DNA from: an uncultured Chryseolinea sp.
Lineage (GTDB): Bacteria; Bacteroidota; Bacteroidia; Cytophagales; Cyclobacteriaceae
Assembly (NCBI GenBank): GCA_946478915.1
Contig: CAMLER010000075.1
Span: forward strand, 1 to 12,583
DNA length: 12,583 nt
Direction of reading: 5' to 3'
Below the pieces are notes generated by a model. The model worked only from the letters and a program-made list of their open reading frames with translations, searched no databases and was not told the origin of the DNA. A program made the translations under genes and the position numbers. Shown here piece after piece: positions 5,335 to 12,583 of the stretch; positions within the stretch are counted from its first letter, which is position 1, and every line of letters begins with the position of its first letter.

Positions 5335-7380
5335 ATGAAAAAACGATTTTTTGCGGGAATAAGCGCAGTTTTTGTGTTTCTCCTGAGTCTTCAAATTGCG
5401 CTGGCCGCACCCGGCGACACTACTTTTTTACGGTCTAAACCTATCTACGGAAAAGAAGCCAAGGTCATCACATACATCCTTGACAATAATCATTACCGTA
5501 AGATCAATCTCGACGATTCATTATCGTCCGTGATTCTTGATTCCTATGTGAAAAGCCTTGACAACAACAAGCAATATTTTACCAGTGCTGATCTTCAAAA
5601 GTTTGAGCAATATCGCGACAAGATGGATGATCTCATTCGCGCAGAAAATATTGAAGTTGCATACCTCATCTATAATTCGTTTCGAAAAAGATTTGACGAA
5701 CGCATTAAATATGTGATGGAAAATCTCGTCAATCAGGAGTTCGATTATTCGGTGGAAGAATATTATGAATCAGATCGGGACAAAGAGGATTGGGCGAAAA
5801 ACGACGCTGAGCTTAATGAAGTGTGGCGGAAGATAATTAAGAGTCAGGCATTAAGTCTTAGACTCACAGGAAAGCCACAGGAAGAAATTGAAAAAATGTT
5901 GCGGGAACGGTATGGGCGTTTGAGCAAATCAGTCACACAATTTAACAGCGAGGATGTTTTTAGCTTATACATGAACGCGGTGACCGAAGCTTATGATCCT
6001 CATACGAATTACCTTTCACCAAAAGCAGCCGACCTCTTCAAGCAACAAATGTCGCTTTCATTGGAAGGAATTGGTGCGCGATTACAGACTGAAAATGATT
6101 ACACGCGCGTAGCCGAAATAATCACGGGAGGACCGGCGCAAAAGAGCGATCTCATTCATGTAAACGATCGTATCATCGGAGTAGGCCAGGGCGCTAATGG
6201 CGAGGTCGTTGATGTTATCGGCTGGAGGATTGACGAGGTTGTGAAACTCATAAAAGGCCCGAAAGGAACGACAGTTCGGCTTCAACTTTTGCCCGCGCAA
6301 ACTGGTGTTAATGGCCCTCCTAAAATAATTACGTTGGTGCGCGATAAGATCAAATTAGAAGATCAACAAGCGCAAAAGAGTATGATCCGGTATCAGAAGG
6401 GGGGAAAAGACCTAAAGCTTGGGGTGATCACTTTACCCAACTTCTACATGGATTTTGATGCTTACCAGAAAGGTGACCCAAATTATACCAGCACTACCCG
6501 GGATGTGCAGAAATTGGTTAAAGAGCTACAGGCAGAAAATATAGACGGCCTTGTTCTCGACCTGCGTAATAACGGTGGTGGATCGCTGACTGAGGCCATC
6601 GATCTAACAGGGCTATTTATTAAAAGCGGACCCGTAGTACAGGTAAAAAACTCGGCCAATAAGATCGAAACACTTACAGACGATAACCCGTCGTTAGTTT
6701 ATAACGGTCCGCTGGTAGTGTTAACAAATCGATTCAGCGCTTCTGCGTCTGAAATCTTTGCCGGAGCAATCCAGGATTATAACCGCGGAGTTGTGGTTGG
6801 TGAATCAACTTACGGTAAGGGTACTGTTCAAACGGTGATTAATCTTAATCGTTTTATCAACGACCCCAACAATAAGGTGGGAGAGCTTAAAATTACCTTC
6901 CAAAAATTTTATAGGGTAACAGGCAGCAGCACGCAGCACAAAGGAGTGACGCCCGACATACAGCTTCCGACTGCCTTGAGCCCGGAACAGTTCGGTGAAA
7001 GTTCAAGTCCGAATGCGCTGCCATGGGATGAGATTCGTGGAACGCTTTATCAAAAGACACCGCTGGTGAATAACAGGGTAATTACAAATCTTACAAAGTC
7101 ATATCAGGATCGTCTTAAGACTGATGCTTCACTGCAGCGCTTTGTGAATGAAACTGAAGAGACATCGAGAAGCTTTAGGGAAACCAAGATATCTTTGAAT
7201 GAGGCTGCAAGGAAAAAAGAGATTGAAGAAGCTGAAAAGAAAAAGGCAGCTAACGACAAGTTAGGAACCAAGATAGTGGGCAAGGAAGGCACCACTATTG
7301 ATCTGATGGAAATGGAGGACGAATACCTTCGGGAAGGCCTCTTTGTGCTGGGTGATTTGATAACACCAAAATTAGGATAG
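5335..7380 (+). CDS. prc: carboxy-terminal processing (tail-specific) protease Prc, family S41
   Basis: Periplasmic serine protease that trims or degrades proteins from the C-terminus, in cell-envelope quality control and often peptidoglycan-hydrolase turnover. At 681 residues it matches the long Prc/Tsp form (E. coli 682). A signal peptide (MKKRFFAG, hydrophobic 9-24, ALA-AP) is followed by a helical N-terminal domain (about 35-235). Next is a PDZ domain (about 240-320, with LEGIGARL at 243-250). The S41 core includes GLVLDLRNNGGGSL (405-418), Ser470 in RFSASASE, Asp481, and Lys495 in YGKGTVQ. The Ser-Asp-Lys spacing (+11, +25) equals that of the catalytic S430/D441/K455 of E. coli Tsp. The C-terminal helical domain contains a Lys/Glu-rich stretch (627-650). 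The leader before the ATG is A-rich. A strong terminator follows, so the gene is monocistronic at its 3' end. Confidence 0.97.
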   Translation: MKKRFFAGISAVFVFLLSLQIALAAPGDTTFLRSKPIYGKEAKVITYILDNNHYRKINLDDSLSSVILDSYVKSLDNNKQYFTSADLQKFEQYRDKMDDLIRAENIEVAYLIYNSFRKRFDERIKYVMENLVNQEFDYSVEEYYESDRDKEDWAKNDAELNEVWRKIIKSQALSLRLTGKPQEEIEKMLRERYGRLSKSVTQFNSEDVFSLYMNAVTEAYDPHTNYLSPKAADLFKQQMSLSLEGIGARLQTENDYTRVAEIITGGPAQKSDLIHVNDRIIGVGQGANGEVVDVIGWRIDEVVKLIKGPKGTTVRLQLLPAQTGVNGPPKIITLVRDKIKLEDQQAQKSMIRYQKGGKDLKLGVITLPNFYMDFDAYQKGDPNYTSTTRDVQKLVKELQAENIDGLVLDLRNNGGGSLTEAIDLTGLFIKSGPVVQVKNSANKIETLTDDNPSLVYNGPLVVLTNRFSASASEIFAGAIQDYNRGVVVGESTYGKGTVQTVINLNRFINDPNNKVGELKITFQKFYRVTGSSTQHKGVTPDIQLPTALSPEQFGESSSPNALPWDEIRGTLYQKTPLVNNRVITNLTKSYQDRLKTDASLQRFVNETEETSRSFRETKISLNEAARKKEIEEAEKKKAANDKLGTKIVGKEGTTIDLMEMEDEYLREGLFVLGDLITPKLG

Positions 7381-7402
7381 AGGCATTGTCAGAAACATAA
7401 TG

Positions 7403-7432
7403 AAAAGGCAGGATCTCATTCCTGCCTTTTTT
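7403..7432 (+). terminator. intrinsic terminator after prc
   Basis: An 11-bp perfect stem (7403-7413 with 7420-7430, core AAGGCAGG/CCTGCCTT) closes a 6-nt loop. Its 3' arm runs into six T residues (7427-7432). It lies 22 nt after the prc stop codon and separates prc from the ABC transporter gene. The A-run on the 5' side means it could also work on the other strand, though no gene faces it. Confidence 0.93.
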
Positions 7433-7441
7433 CGTATTAGG

Positions 7442-7472
7442 TTGCAGGAATAGGTCATTAATTCATATTTTG
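7442..7472 (+). promoter_or_regulatory. possible promoter of the ABC transporter gene
   Basis: TTG (7442-7444), a 21-nt gap and TATTTTG (7466-7472) resemble the TTG / TAnnTTTG promoter of Bacteroidota with one base missing in the -7 box. It is correctly placed between the prc terminator and the next start, giving a leader of roughly 25 nt. Confidence 0.35.
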
Positions 7473-7502
7473 ACCTCTTATAAAGCGCCTTAATGCACAC
7501 GC

Positions 7503-10500
7503 ATGAGCGAAGAATTACTGAAAGCTATCCTACAACTCTTTGCAATTGTCGCCCGTGAGCGTGTTACGGATGCGGAACGTACCAATATCAAAGAGTTCCT
7601 TGGGCTCCATCTGAATCGCGAAGCCACCAATTACTATTTGAAGCTTTTTGATGAATTCGCTGCTTCCAATCAAATAGATGAGCGACAGGACTTGCGGAAT
7701 GTCGACGCCGATACCCAACAATTTGTTGATGACTGGGCCAAGATAATGCGTATCGTAAAGCAGGTAAATCAAGCCCTGACGATGCAGCAGAAGGTGGTCT
7801 TGGTTGTTAAGATTATCGAACTGGTAAATGCTGATGATGATATCTCCGAGCGACAGGCAAACCTCGTTTTTTATATCGGTCAATCTCTCAAGATTCCACA
7901 ATCAGATGTGCAGGCTCTTCAGTCCTTTGTTACCGGATATGATATTGATGACCTGGCATCCAAAGATGTTCTTATCATTGACGAAGGATCCGGTGAGTAT
8001 CCCGGCCCCAGAATCATCGAGAAGAATCTGACCGGCCTGATCGCTATTCTTCGCCTGCAGGATGCTGATACCTACTTTATTAAGTACCTGGGTATTACAG
8101 CGGTCTATCTCAACAGCATTCTTCTTAAAAGCCGAAAGATCGATGTGTTTCCAACCGGCAGCACTATACGCGGTGACAAAGTTGGCCCAATCTATTACAG
8201 TGATATCATCGGCAAGTTCTTAATTGACGAGAGCTACACAACCATCACCTTTACAGCCGACCACCTCTTTTATCATTTTAAGAACGGCAAGGCAGGACTT
8301 CAAAATATAAACATCGCCGAAAAGGGTGGCAAGTTGATCGGATTGATGGGCGCCAGCGGTTCCGGTAAATCGACTTTGCTGAATGTCCTGAACGGCACTG
8401 AGCGACCTTCGAGCGGAAGAGTACAGGTCAACGGTATCGATATACACGAACGACCTGAGGATGTCCAGGGAGTCGTTGGTTATGTACCGCAGGATGATCT
8501 TCTCATTGAGGAGCTTACGGTGTTTGAGAATCTGTATTATGCGGCTAAGTTATGCTTTGGACACTATACTGAAACGGAAATTATTCATCTTGTGCTGAGA
8601 GTCCTTGCCAGCCTCGGATTAAACGAGATCAAGGGTCTGAGAGTTGGATCTTCACTTGAAAAGACAATCAGTGGGGGACAACGCAAGCGCCTGAATATCG
8701 CCCTGGAGTTGCTCCGCGAGCCGACCATCCTGTTTGTGGATGAGCCAACGTCAGGCCTATCGTCGCGCGATTCTGAAAATATCATGGATCTGTTGAAGGA
8801 ATTGAGCTTGCGTGGAAAGATGGTTTTTGTGGTGATCCATCAGCCATCGTCGGACATTTTCAAAATGTTCGATACGCTTCTCATCCTGGATGCGGGCGGG
8901 TTCCAGATCTACTATGGCAATCCTATTGAATCCGTAATTTATTTTCGGGATATTATCAATGCGGCTAACAAAATGCAGGGTGCATGCCCTGAATGCGGCA
9001 ACATAAATCCCGAGCAGATATTCAGTATCATTGAAACTCGCGTCGTAAATGAATACGGGCGCTTAACCCAAACAAGAAAGATCTCACCCGGTCAGTGGTA
9101 CCAGTATTTCAAACAAAAGATAAAAACGCCCAAAGTCGAGCATGTCAAAGAAGCATTACCTGTCGTGCAGGAAATACCAGGCTGGTTCCGGCAGCTAAGG
9201 ATTTTTATCATGCGGGATGTGTTGGCAAAAGCGGCCAATAAACAATACCTCTATATCAACCTGTTTGCGGCGCCCACCCTTGCTTTTTTTATTGCGTTCA
9301 TGGTAAAATACTTTAATCGGGCTGAGTCTGCCGAGTATAGTTTTTATCATAACAATAATATTCCGGTTTATTTTTTTATGAGCGTCGTGGTAGCGCTTTT
9401 CTTCGGACTAACAATGAGCGCGGAAGAAATTTTTAAGGATAGGAAAATTCTAAAACGGGAGAAGTTTCTTCACCTGAGTCGCAGCAGCTACCTCATTTCG
9501 AAGGTGACAGTGATGTTTTTTATTTCGGCCATTCAGACTTTTCTGTTCGTTCTAGTAGGCAATAGCATTCTCGAAATTCCGTTGGAAGAGGTTCGCTATT
9601 GGGTAATCCTGTTCACCACTTCCTGTTTTGCTAACATGTTGGGCTTGAACATTTCCGCCTCCTTCAATTCAGCTGTTACAATTTATATACTGATCCCGTT
9701 GCTGATCATTCCACAGCTTTTGCTGAGCGGCGTAGTCATCAGCTTCGATAAATTCAACCCCAGCGTCTCAAAGCCAGTAGGGGTTCCGTTAGCTGGAGAA
9801 ATCATGGCGTCTCGCTGGGCATTCGAAGCCTTTATGGTTACTCAATTTCGAGACAATAAGTTTGAAAAAAAATTCTACGACCTGGACAAAACTATAGCAA
9901 ATGCAGAATATCGGAGGGTATACCTTATTCCCGCTCTCGAATCCAGACTTGCCTATTGCTTAAATAACCGTTCGCAATGGCGAAATGAAAAAAACACCCG
10001 CATGGTATCTAACTTATCATTGATACGGACAGAAATTGCCAATGAGCTGGAATCCATGAATCCGGATAAATTTCCGAATTTGGAGAAACTGTCCATTGGC
10101 AAATTCGATTCGACTATTTACAAGGAAACGTCAAAATTTCTCACCACGTTAAAACGCTATTATGGCAACAAAATAACGAGAGCATCAAACAAAAAGGATA
10201 GCCTGATAGCTCAACTGACGTCAACGCCTGAGAAACAACATGACTACGAAATGGAACGGTTGAGCTATACCAATGATGCTGTCACCGACGCTGTCTTAAA
10301 CGTATCGGCTATAGAACGAATCATCGAATACAATGGCAGACTCGTACAAAAGATCTATCCGGTTTACAGTGATGAACACGACCCTGAATATTTACTTGAT
10401 TTCTCTGCCAATCTATATCAACCTACCAAGCATTTTGCTGGCGTTTACTGGAACACGCTGTACTTCAATATTGTTGTGATCTGGTTAATGACGTTGGTTC

Positions 10501-10589
10501 TTTATACGACCCTTTATTTCGACATACTTAAGCGGATCGTTAAGCGGCTGGAGGGCAGCCGCAGATTTAAAAAGAAACCAAAAGAATAA
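7503..10589 (+). CDS. ABCG-type ABC transporter, ATPase-permease fusion with TerB-like and FHA-like N-terminal regions
   Basis: A 1028-residue half-transporter. Residues 1-150 are helical and TerB-like, with two D/E-rich turns (VTDAERTNIKEFL and DDISERQANLVFYIG). Residues about 170-250 look like a degenerate FHA fold (VYLNS, then FPTGSTIRGDKVGPIYYSD). The ATPase has Walker A GASGSGKST (283-291), Q330, signature ISGGQRKR (389-396), Walker B ILFVDEP (409-415) and His446. A linker holds CPEC (495-498). Membrane segments are near 581-602, 621-640, 664-688, 698-718, 725-748 and 985-1006. This ATPase-first order and the TM pattern are of the ABCG/White (ABC-2) type, usually exporters of lipophilic compounds. 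About 235 mostly hydrophilic residues (750-984) separate TM5 and TM6, far longer than the usual ABCG loop. Substrate unknown. The lipoprotein gene begins 28 nt downstream. Confidence 0.92.
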   Translation: MSEELLKAILQLFAIVARERVTDAERTNIKEFLGLHLNREATNYYLKLFDEFAASNQIDERQDLRNVDADTQQFVDDWAKIMRIVKQVNQALTMQQKVVLVVKIIELVNADDDISERQANLVFYIGQSLKIPQSDVQALQSFVTGYDIDDLASKDVLIIDEGSGEYPGPRIIEKNLTGLIAILRLQDADTYFIKYLGITAVYLNSILLKSRKIDVFPTGSTIRGDKVGPIYYSDIIGKFLIDESYTTITFTADHLFYHFKNGKAGLQNINIAEKGGKLIGLMGASGSGKSTLLNVLNGTERPSSGRVQVNGIDIHERPEDVQGVVGYVPQDDLLIEELTVFENLYYAAKLCFGHYTETEIIHLVLRVLASLGLNEIKGLRVGSSLEKTISGGQRKRLNIALELLREPTILFVDEPTSGLSSRDSENIMDLLKELSLRGKMVFVVIHQPSSDIFKMFDTLLILDAGGFQIYYGNPIESVIYFRDIINAANKMQGACPECGNINPEQIFSIIETRVVNEYGRLTQTRKISPGQWYQYFKQKIKTPKVEHVKEALPVVQEIPGWFRQLRIFIMRDVLAKAANKQYLYINLFAAPTLAFFIAFMVKYFNRAESAEYSFYHNNNIPVYFFMSVVVALFFGLTMSAEEIFKDRKILKREKFLHLSRSSYLISKVTVMFFISAIQTFLFVLVGNSILEIPLEEVRYWVILFTTSCFANMLGLNISASFNSAVTIYILIPLLIIPQLLLSGVVISFDKFNPSVSKPVGVPLAGEIMASRWAFEAFMVTQFRDNKFEKKFYDLDKTIANAEYRRVYLIPALESRLAYCLNNRSQWRNEKNTRMVSNLSLIRTEIANELESMNPDKFPNLEKLSIGKFDSTIYKETSKFLTTLKRYYGNKITRASNKKDSLIAQLTSTPEKQHDYEMERLSYTNDAVTDAVLNVSAIERIIEYNGRLVQKIYPVYSDEHDPEYLLDFSANLYQPTKHFAGVYWNTLYFNIVVIWLMTLVLYTTLYFDILKRIVKRLEGSRRFKKKPKE

Positions 10590-10617
10590 CATTCTTCTTT
10601 CTAAAAACGGAATAATA

Positions 10618-11052
10618 ATGAAGCTGAAAAAACAACTTAATCTTCTGTTAGTTTTAGGAGTAGTGATCGCGTCGATCGGCTGTACTTCAAAAAAAGAACA
10701 CCATCACGATGCAACTGAAGAGCACGCATCGCACGGAGAGTGGAAGGAAATGGACGACTTTCATATGGTCATGGCCGAAGCATTCCACCCATTTAAAGAT
10801 TCTTCGAATCTTGAGCCAGCAAAGTCTTATGCTGATTCATTGGTTTCGGCGGCCGAGCATTGGGCAGAAGCTCCGTTGCCAGAAAAATTCAAAGGAGATG
10901 AAGAAATCAGGTTTAAGCTTAATCAGTTGAAGGTCGATGCCTCCACCTTTGCAAAAATATCACGAGAGGGGGATGACAAATCCGTGGGCCAGTCATTGAC
11001 TAAGCTCCACGATCTGTTTCATGAGATCCAGGAGTCGTGGTACTCTGAATAA
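10618..11052 (+). CDS. His-rich lipoprotein, possibly four-helix (cytochrome c'-like, haem-free)
   Basis: A 144-residue exported protein. A basic N-terminus and hydrophobic helix (MKLKKQLNLLLVLGVVIA) end in SIGC with Cys22 as the lipidation site; Ser at -3 is a little unusual for a lipobox. Behind it lies a histidine cluster (EHHHDATEEHASH, 27-39) that could bind Cu, Zn or Ni. The rest is amphipathic helix with recurring His/Trp/Phe: FHMVMAEAFHPF (48-59), AAEHWAEAPLP (78-88), LTKLHDLFHEIQESW (127-141). This pattern recalls cytochrome c'-type four-helix proteins, but no CxxCH haem motif is present, so the fold is only suggested. It follows the ABC transporter by 28 nt without a terminator and is probably in the same operon. 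A metal-sensing or periplasmic partner role is inference. Confidence 0.8.
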   Translation: MKLKKQLNLLLVLGVVIASIGCTSKKEHHHDATEEHASHGEWKEMDDFHMVMAEAFHPFKDSSNLEPAKSYADSLVSAAEHWAEAPLPEKFKGDEEIRFKLNQLKVDASTFAKISREGDDKSVGQSLTKLHDLFHEIQESWYSE

Positions 11053-11084
11053 CGTTAATCGTTTTATCCGTTATTTGTTAATCG
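11053..11084 (+). repeat. heptamer repeat block A (TTATCCG type)
   Basis: Starting on the base after the lipoprotein stop codon, this block reads as 7-nt units TTAATCG, TT, TTATCCG, TTATTTG, TTAATCG. The 17-nt run TTATCCGTTATTTGTTA (11064-11080) recurs exactly at 11225-11241. The first 25 nt (11053-11077) match the reverse complement of 11431-11455 at 22 positions. Confidence 0.85.
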
Positions 11085-11085
11085 T

Positions 11086-11107
11086 GGGTGTGGGGAGTGG
11101 GTGTGGG
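11086..11107 (+). other. putative G-quadruplex motif
   Basis: Four G-runs (11086-11088, 11092-11095, 11099-11101, 11105-11107) are separated by 3-nt loops TGT, AGT and TGT. This fits the canonical G3+N1-7 quadruplex rule on the plus (coding) strand. It starts 34 nt after the lipoprotein stop codon, so it would also be present in the transcript. Confidence 0.7.
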
Positions 11108-11224
11108 TGCGCGCTCGATCTCGAAATGAAGCGTTTGCTTTAGCAGACATTAAATTACATAACGTACGAGTTAACTTCCGTAGATCCCTACTATTTACGA
11201 ATTCTCTATGTGGACTGAGTGACG

Positions 11225-11245
11225 TTATCCGTTATTTGTTATCCG
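11225..11245 (+). repeat. heptamer repeat block A' (TTATCCG type)
   Basis: Three uninterrupted 7-nt units: TTATCCG, TTATTTG, TTATCCG. The order TTATCCG-TTATTTG is the same as in block A, so the two blocks share an origin and are not independent slippage products. Confidence 0.85.
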
Positions 11246-11272
11246 GTCTCCGTGCGCTGGATCATCGCTAGG

Positions 11273-11291
11273 AATAGGGAATAGGGAATAA
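11273..11291 (+). repeat. second heptamer family (AATAGGG)
   Basis: AATAGGG, AATAGGG, then AATAA: a 2.5-copy 7-nt tandem repeat. A complementary copy, TTATTCCCTATT, lies at 11323-11334. Confidence 0.75.
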
Positions 11292-11343
11292 GGCCCGCAC
11301 TTCGCGATGCAATCCTAATTGTTTATTCCCTATTGCTTTTTTT
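11280..11343 (+). terminator. possible long-loop terminator formed by the AATAGGG repeat
   Basis: AATAGGGAATAA (11280-11291) pairs perfectly with TTATTCCCTATT (11323-11334), a 12-bp stem with a 31-nt loop. Two bases later follow seven T residues (11337-11343). The position fits termination of the ABC transporter-lipoprotein transcript. The long loop and A/T-rich stem make it weaker than the prc terminator. Confidence 0.4.
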
Positions 11344-11430
11344 CAAACTTGGAAAAAGTAGGATTAATAACTAATAGGAGAGTGTTCGTGTGCGCTCTAA
11401 TCTATCACTCCAAATTATTATCATCACCCA

Positions 11431-11481
11431 CGGATAACGGATATAACGATTAACGGATAACGGACAACGGATAACGGATAA
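11431..11481 (-). repeat. heptamer repeat block B (CGGATAA), inverted relative to A and A'
   Basis: On the plus strand the units are CGGATAA, CGGATAT, AACGATTAA, CGGATAA, CGGACAA, CGGATAA, CGGATAA: seven near-perfect heptamers with one 2-nt insertion. This is the complement of the unit in blocks A and A'. The first 25 nt pair with block A, and CGGATAA repeats can pair with A' as well. Confidence 0.88.
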
Positions 11482-11518
11482 ATAGCTATATTTCCCTCTT
11501 GAGAAAAAAATAAAGTCA

Positions 11519-12583
11519 ATGCAATCCACTGCCGTCACTCCTCAGGAGAAATCAAAATTATGGTTTGTTATCGCCGCTTCTTCCGTGGGCACTCTGATAG
11601 AATGGTATGATTTCTATATTTTCGGAAGCCTTGCGATTATTCTTTCGGAGCAATTTTTCCCCCATACAAATCCCACGGCAGCACTTTTATCGACGCTGGC
11701 GACTTTTGGCGCAGGGTTTATAGTTCGTCCTTTTGGTGCAATTGTATTTGGCCATTTAGGCGACCTGGTAGGCCGGAAATATACATTCATGGTCACCCTG
11801 ATACTTATGGGGGGATCGACATTTGCCATTGGTCTTATTCCGGGATTCGATCAAATTGGCTACTGGGCACCAGCCATCGTTTTGATCCTCAGACTGCTGC
11901 AGGGGCTTGCGCTTGGTGGCGAATACGGAGGAGCGGCGACCTATGTCGCAGAACATTCGCCCGCTGCCAAGAGGGGATTCTACACGAGCTTTATTCAAAC
12001 CACTGCAACGCTTGGGCTATTCGTTTCCATCGGCGTGATTCTTTTTGTACGCGAAACGATGGGCACCGAGGAATTCAACAACTGGGGATGGCGTATTCCA
12101 TTCATTTTGTCTGCAGTTCTTGTAGCTGTATCGGTAATTATCCGGCTAAAGATGCAGGAGTCTCCTTTGTTTGCGAAAATTAAAAAGGAAGGAAAAATTT
12201 CTAAGAATCCAATTAAGGAAAGCTTTGGAAAAAAGGAAAATCTGAAACTGGTATTGCTTGCGTTATTTGGAGCAACGGCAGGGCAGGGGGTCGTTTGGTA
12301 TACCGGCCAGTTCTATGCAATGACATTCATCGAGTCGACTTGTAAGGTAGACTTTGTGCAAACCCGAAATATTATCGCAATAGCTTTACTCATAGGCACT
12401 CCATTATTTATTTATTTCGGTTGGCTGTCAGACAAGATCGGACGAAAGGGTATTATGATGGTGGGCATGTTAGCCGCGGTATTATTATATCGGCCGATCT
12501 ACAACCAGATGTACGCGGTTGCTGATGTTACTGGTCAGGAAGAAATCGCCGCGCAGGCACGTATCGAGAAAACACAAACGATC
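11519..12583 (+). CDS. MFS transporter, metabolite:H+ symporter (MHS) family, N-terminal part
   Basis: The first 355 residues of an inner-membrane secondary transporter, still open at the window edge. MHS features: SSVGTLIEWYDFYIFG (21-36) in the first helix, MFS motif A GHLGDLVGRK (78-87) between TM2 and TM3, LLQGLALGGEYGGAATYVAE (126-145) in TM4, the NWGWRIPF loop (188-195) before TM6, and the mid-protein motif GWLSDKIGRK (301-310). Relatives (ProP, ShiA, KgtP types) bring in osmolytes or organic acids with protons; which substrate applies here cannot be told. After residue 326 the chain becomes hydrophilic (QMYAVADVTGQEEIAAQARI), the beginning of an insertion in the second half. An in-frame TAG at 11483-11485 limits the start; ATG 11519 has no Shine-Dalgarno, only an A-run. 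It is separated from the preceding operon by the repeat-filled spacer. Confidence 0.93.
   Translation, partial: MQSTAVTPQEKSKLWFVIAASSVGTLIEWYDFYIFGSLAIILSEQFFPHTNPTAALLSTLATFGAGFIVRPFGAIVFGHLGDLVGRKYTFMVTLILMGGSTFAIGLIPGFDQIGYWAPAIVLILRLLQGLALGGEYGGAATYVAEHSPAAKRGFYTSFIQTTATLGLFVSIGVILFVRETMGTEEFNNWGWRIPFILSAVLVAVSVIIRLKMQESPLFAKIKKEGKISKNPIKESFGKKENLKLVLLALFGATAGQGVVWYTGQFYAMTFIESTCKVDFVQTRNIIAIALLIGTPLFIYFGWLSDKIGRKGIMMVGMLAAVLLYRPIYNQMYAVADVTGQEEIAAQARIEKTQTI

Larger units (their letters stand above)
11053..11518. other. 466-nt non-coding spacer made of repeat blocks
   Basis: No credible ORF or RNA gene is present. The spacer contains, in order, block A, the G-quadruplex motif, a 117-nt stretch without pattern (11108-11224), block A', the AATAGGG repeat with its hairpin, a weak A/T hairpin near 11337-11360, a plain stretch, and block B. 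TATATTTC (11487-11494) is one base off the TAnnTTTG box and could belong to the promoter of the MFS gene at 11519. Confidence 0.7.

Noticed and set aside
7530..7901. Minus-strand ORF of 123 residues inside the ABC transporter gene
   Set aside because: Antisense to the helical N-terminal region of a long intact gene; no start context or domain.
11053..11481. CRISPR array
   Set aside because: The units are 7 nt and contiguous, with no spacers of constant length and no cas genes.
11053..11481. Insertion sequence or MITE with terminal inverted repeats
   Set aside because: The inverted arms are themselves tandem heptamers, there is no transposase and no flanking target-site duplication was seen; kept only as a repeat island.
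11614..11998. Minus-strand ORFs over the MFS gene
   Set aside because: The plus-strand frame is open for 355 codons with clear MHS motifs, so these are antisense shadows.

Overview
The window looks like chromosomal DNA of a Bacteroidota bacterium, probably of the order Cytophagales. Three observations support this. Start codons are preceded by A/T-rich leaders with no clear Shine-Dalgarno sequence. Promoter-like TAnnTTTG boxes occur upstream of some genes. The protein families (STAS-less SulP beside a beta-carbonic anhydrase, a full-length Prc protease, an ABCG-type fusion ABC transporter, an MHS symporter with a late insertion) are of types common in that phylum. The taxon is an inference; there is no rRNA or tRNA gene to test it.

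Layout. Positions 1-2785 are a minus-strand group. It reads, in transcription order: a small one-helix membrane protein, a SulP anion transporter without a STAS domain, a beta-carbonic anhydrase, and the start of a second, different SulP transporter cut by the window edge. The last three are packed with 12 nt and 0 nt between them and look like a bicarbonate uptake/hydration operon. Divergent from it is a MazG/PRA-PH-like nucleotide pyrophosphohydrolase (2991-3464, +). This converges on two small coupled minus-strand ORFs of unknown function (3477-3955), which have an 18-nt dyad next to the first start. A 326-nt spacer with nothing recognisable follows.

From 4302 onward all genes are on the plus strand: a membrane-anchored zinc-ribbon protein, the carboxy-terminal processing protease Prc with an intrinsic terminator behind it, a 1028-residue ABC transporter (helical TerB-like region, degenerate FHA-like region, ABCG-type ATPase, six membrane segments with a very large loop before the last), a His-rich lipoprotein probably co-transcribed with it, and an MHS-family MFS symporter that runs off the window.

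The most unusual stretch is the 466-nt spacer 11053-11518. It carries three blocks of heptanucleotide repeats (TTATCCG and its complement CGGATAA) that together form a long inverted repeat, a four-run G-quadruplex motif, and a second heptamer family (AATAGGG) that pairs with a downstream copy to give a terminator-like hairpin. This resembles the short tandemly repeated (STRR) heptamers described from cyanobacteria and is the best candidate for something undescribed. No CRISPR array, insertion sequence, defence system or RNA gene was recognised.
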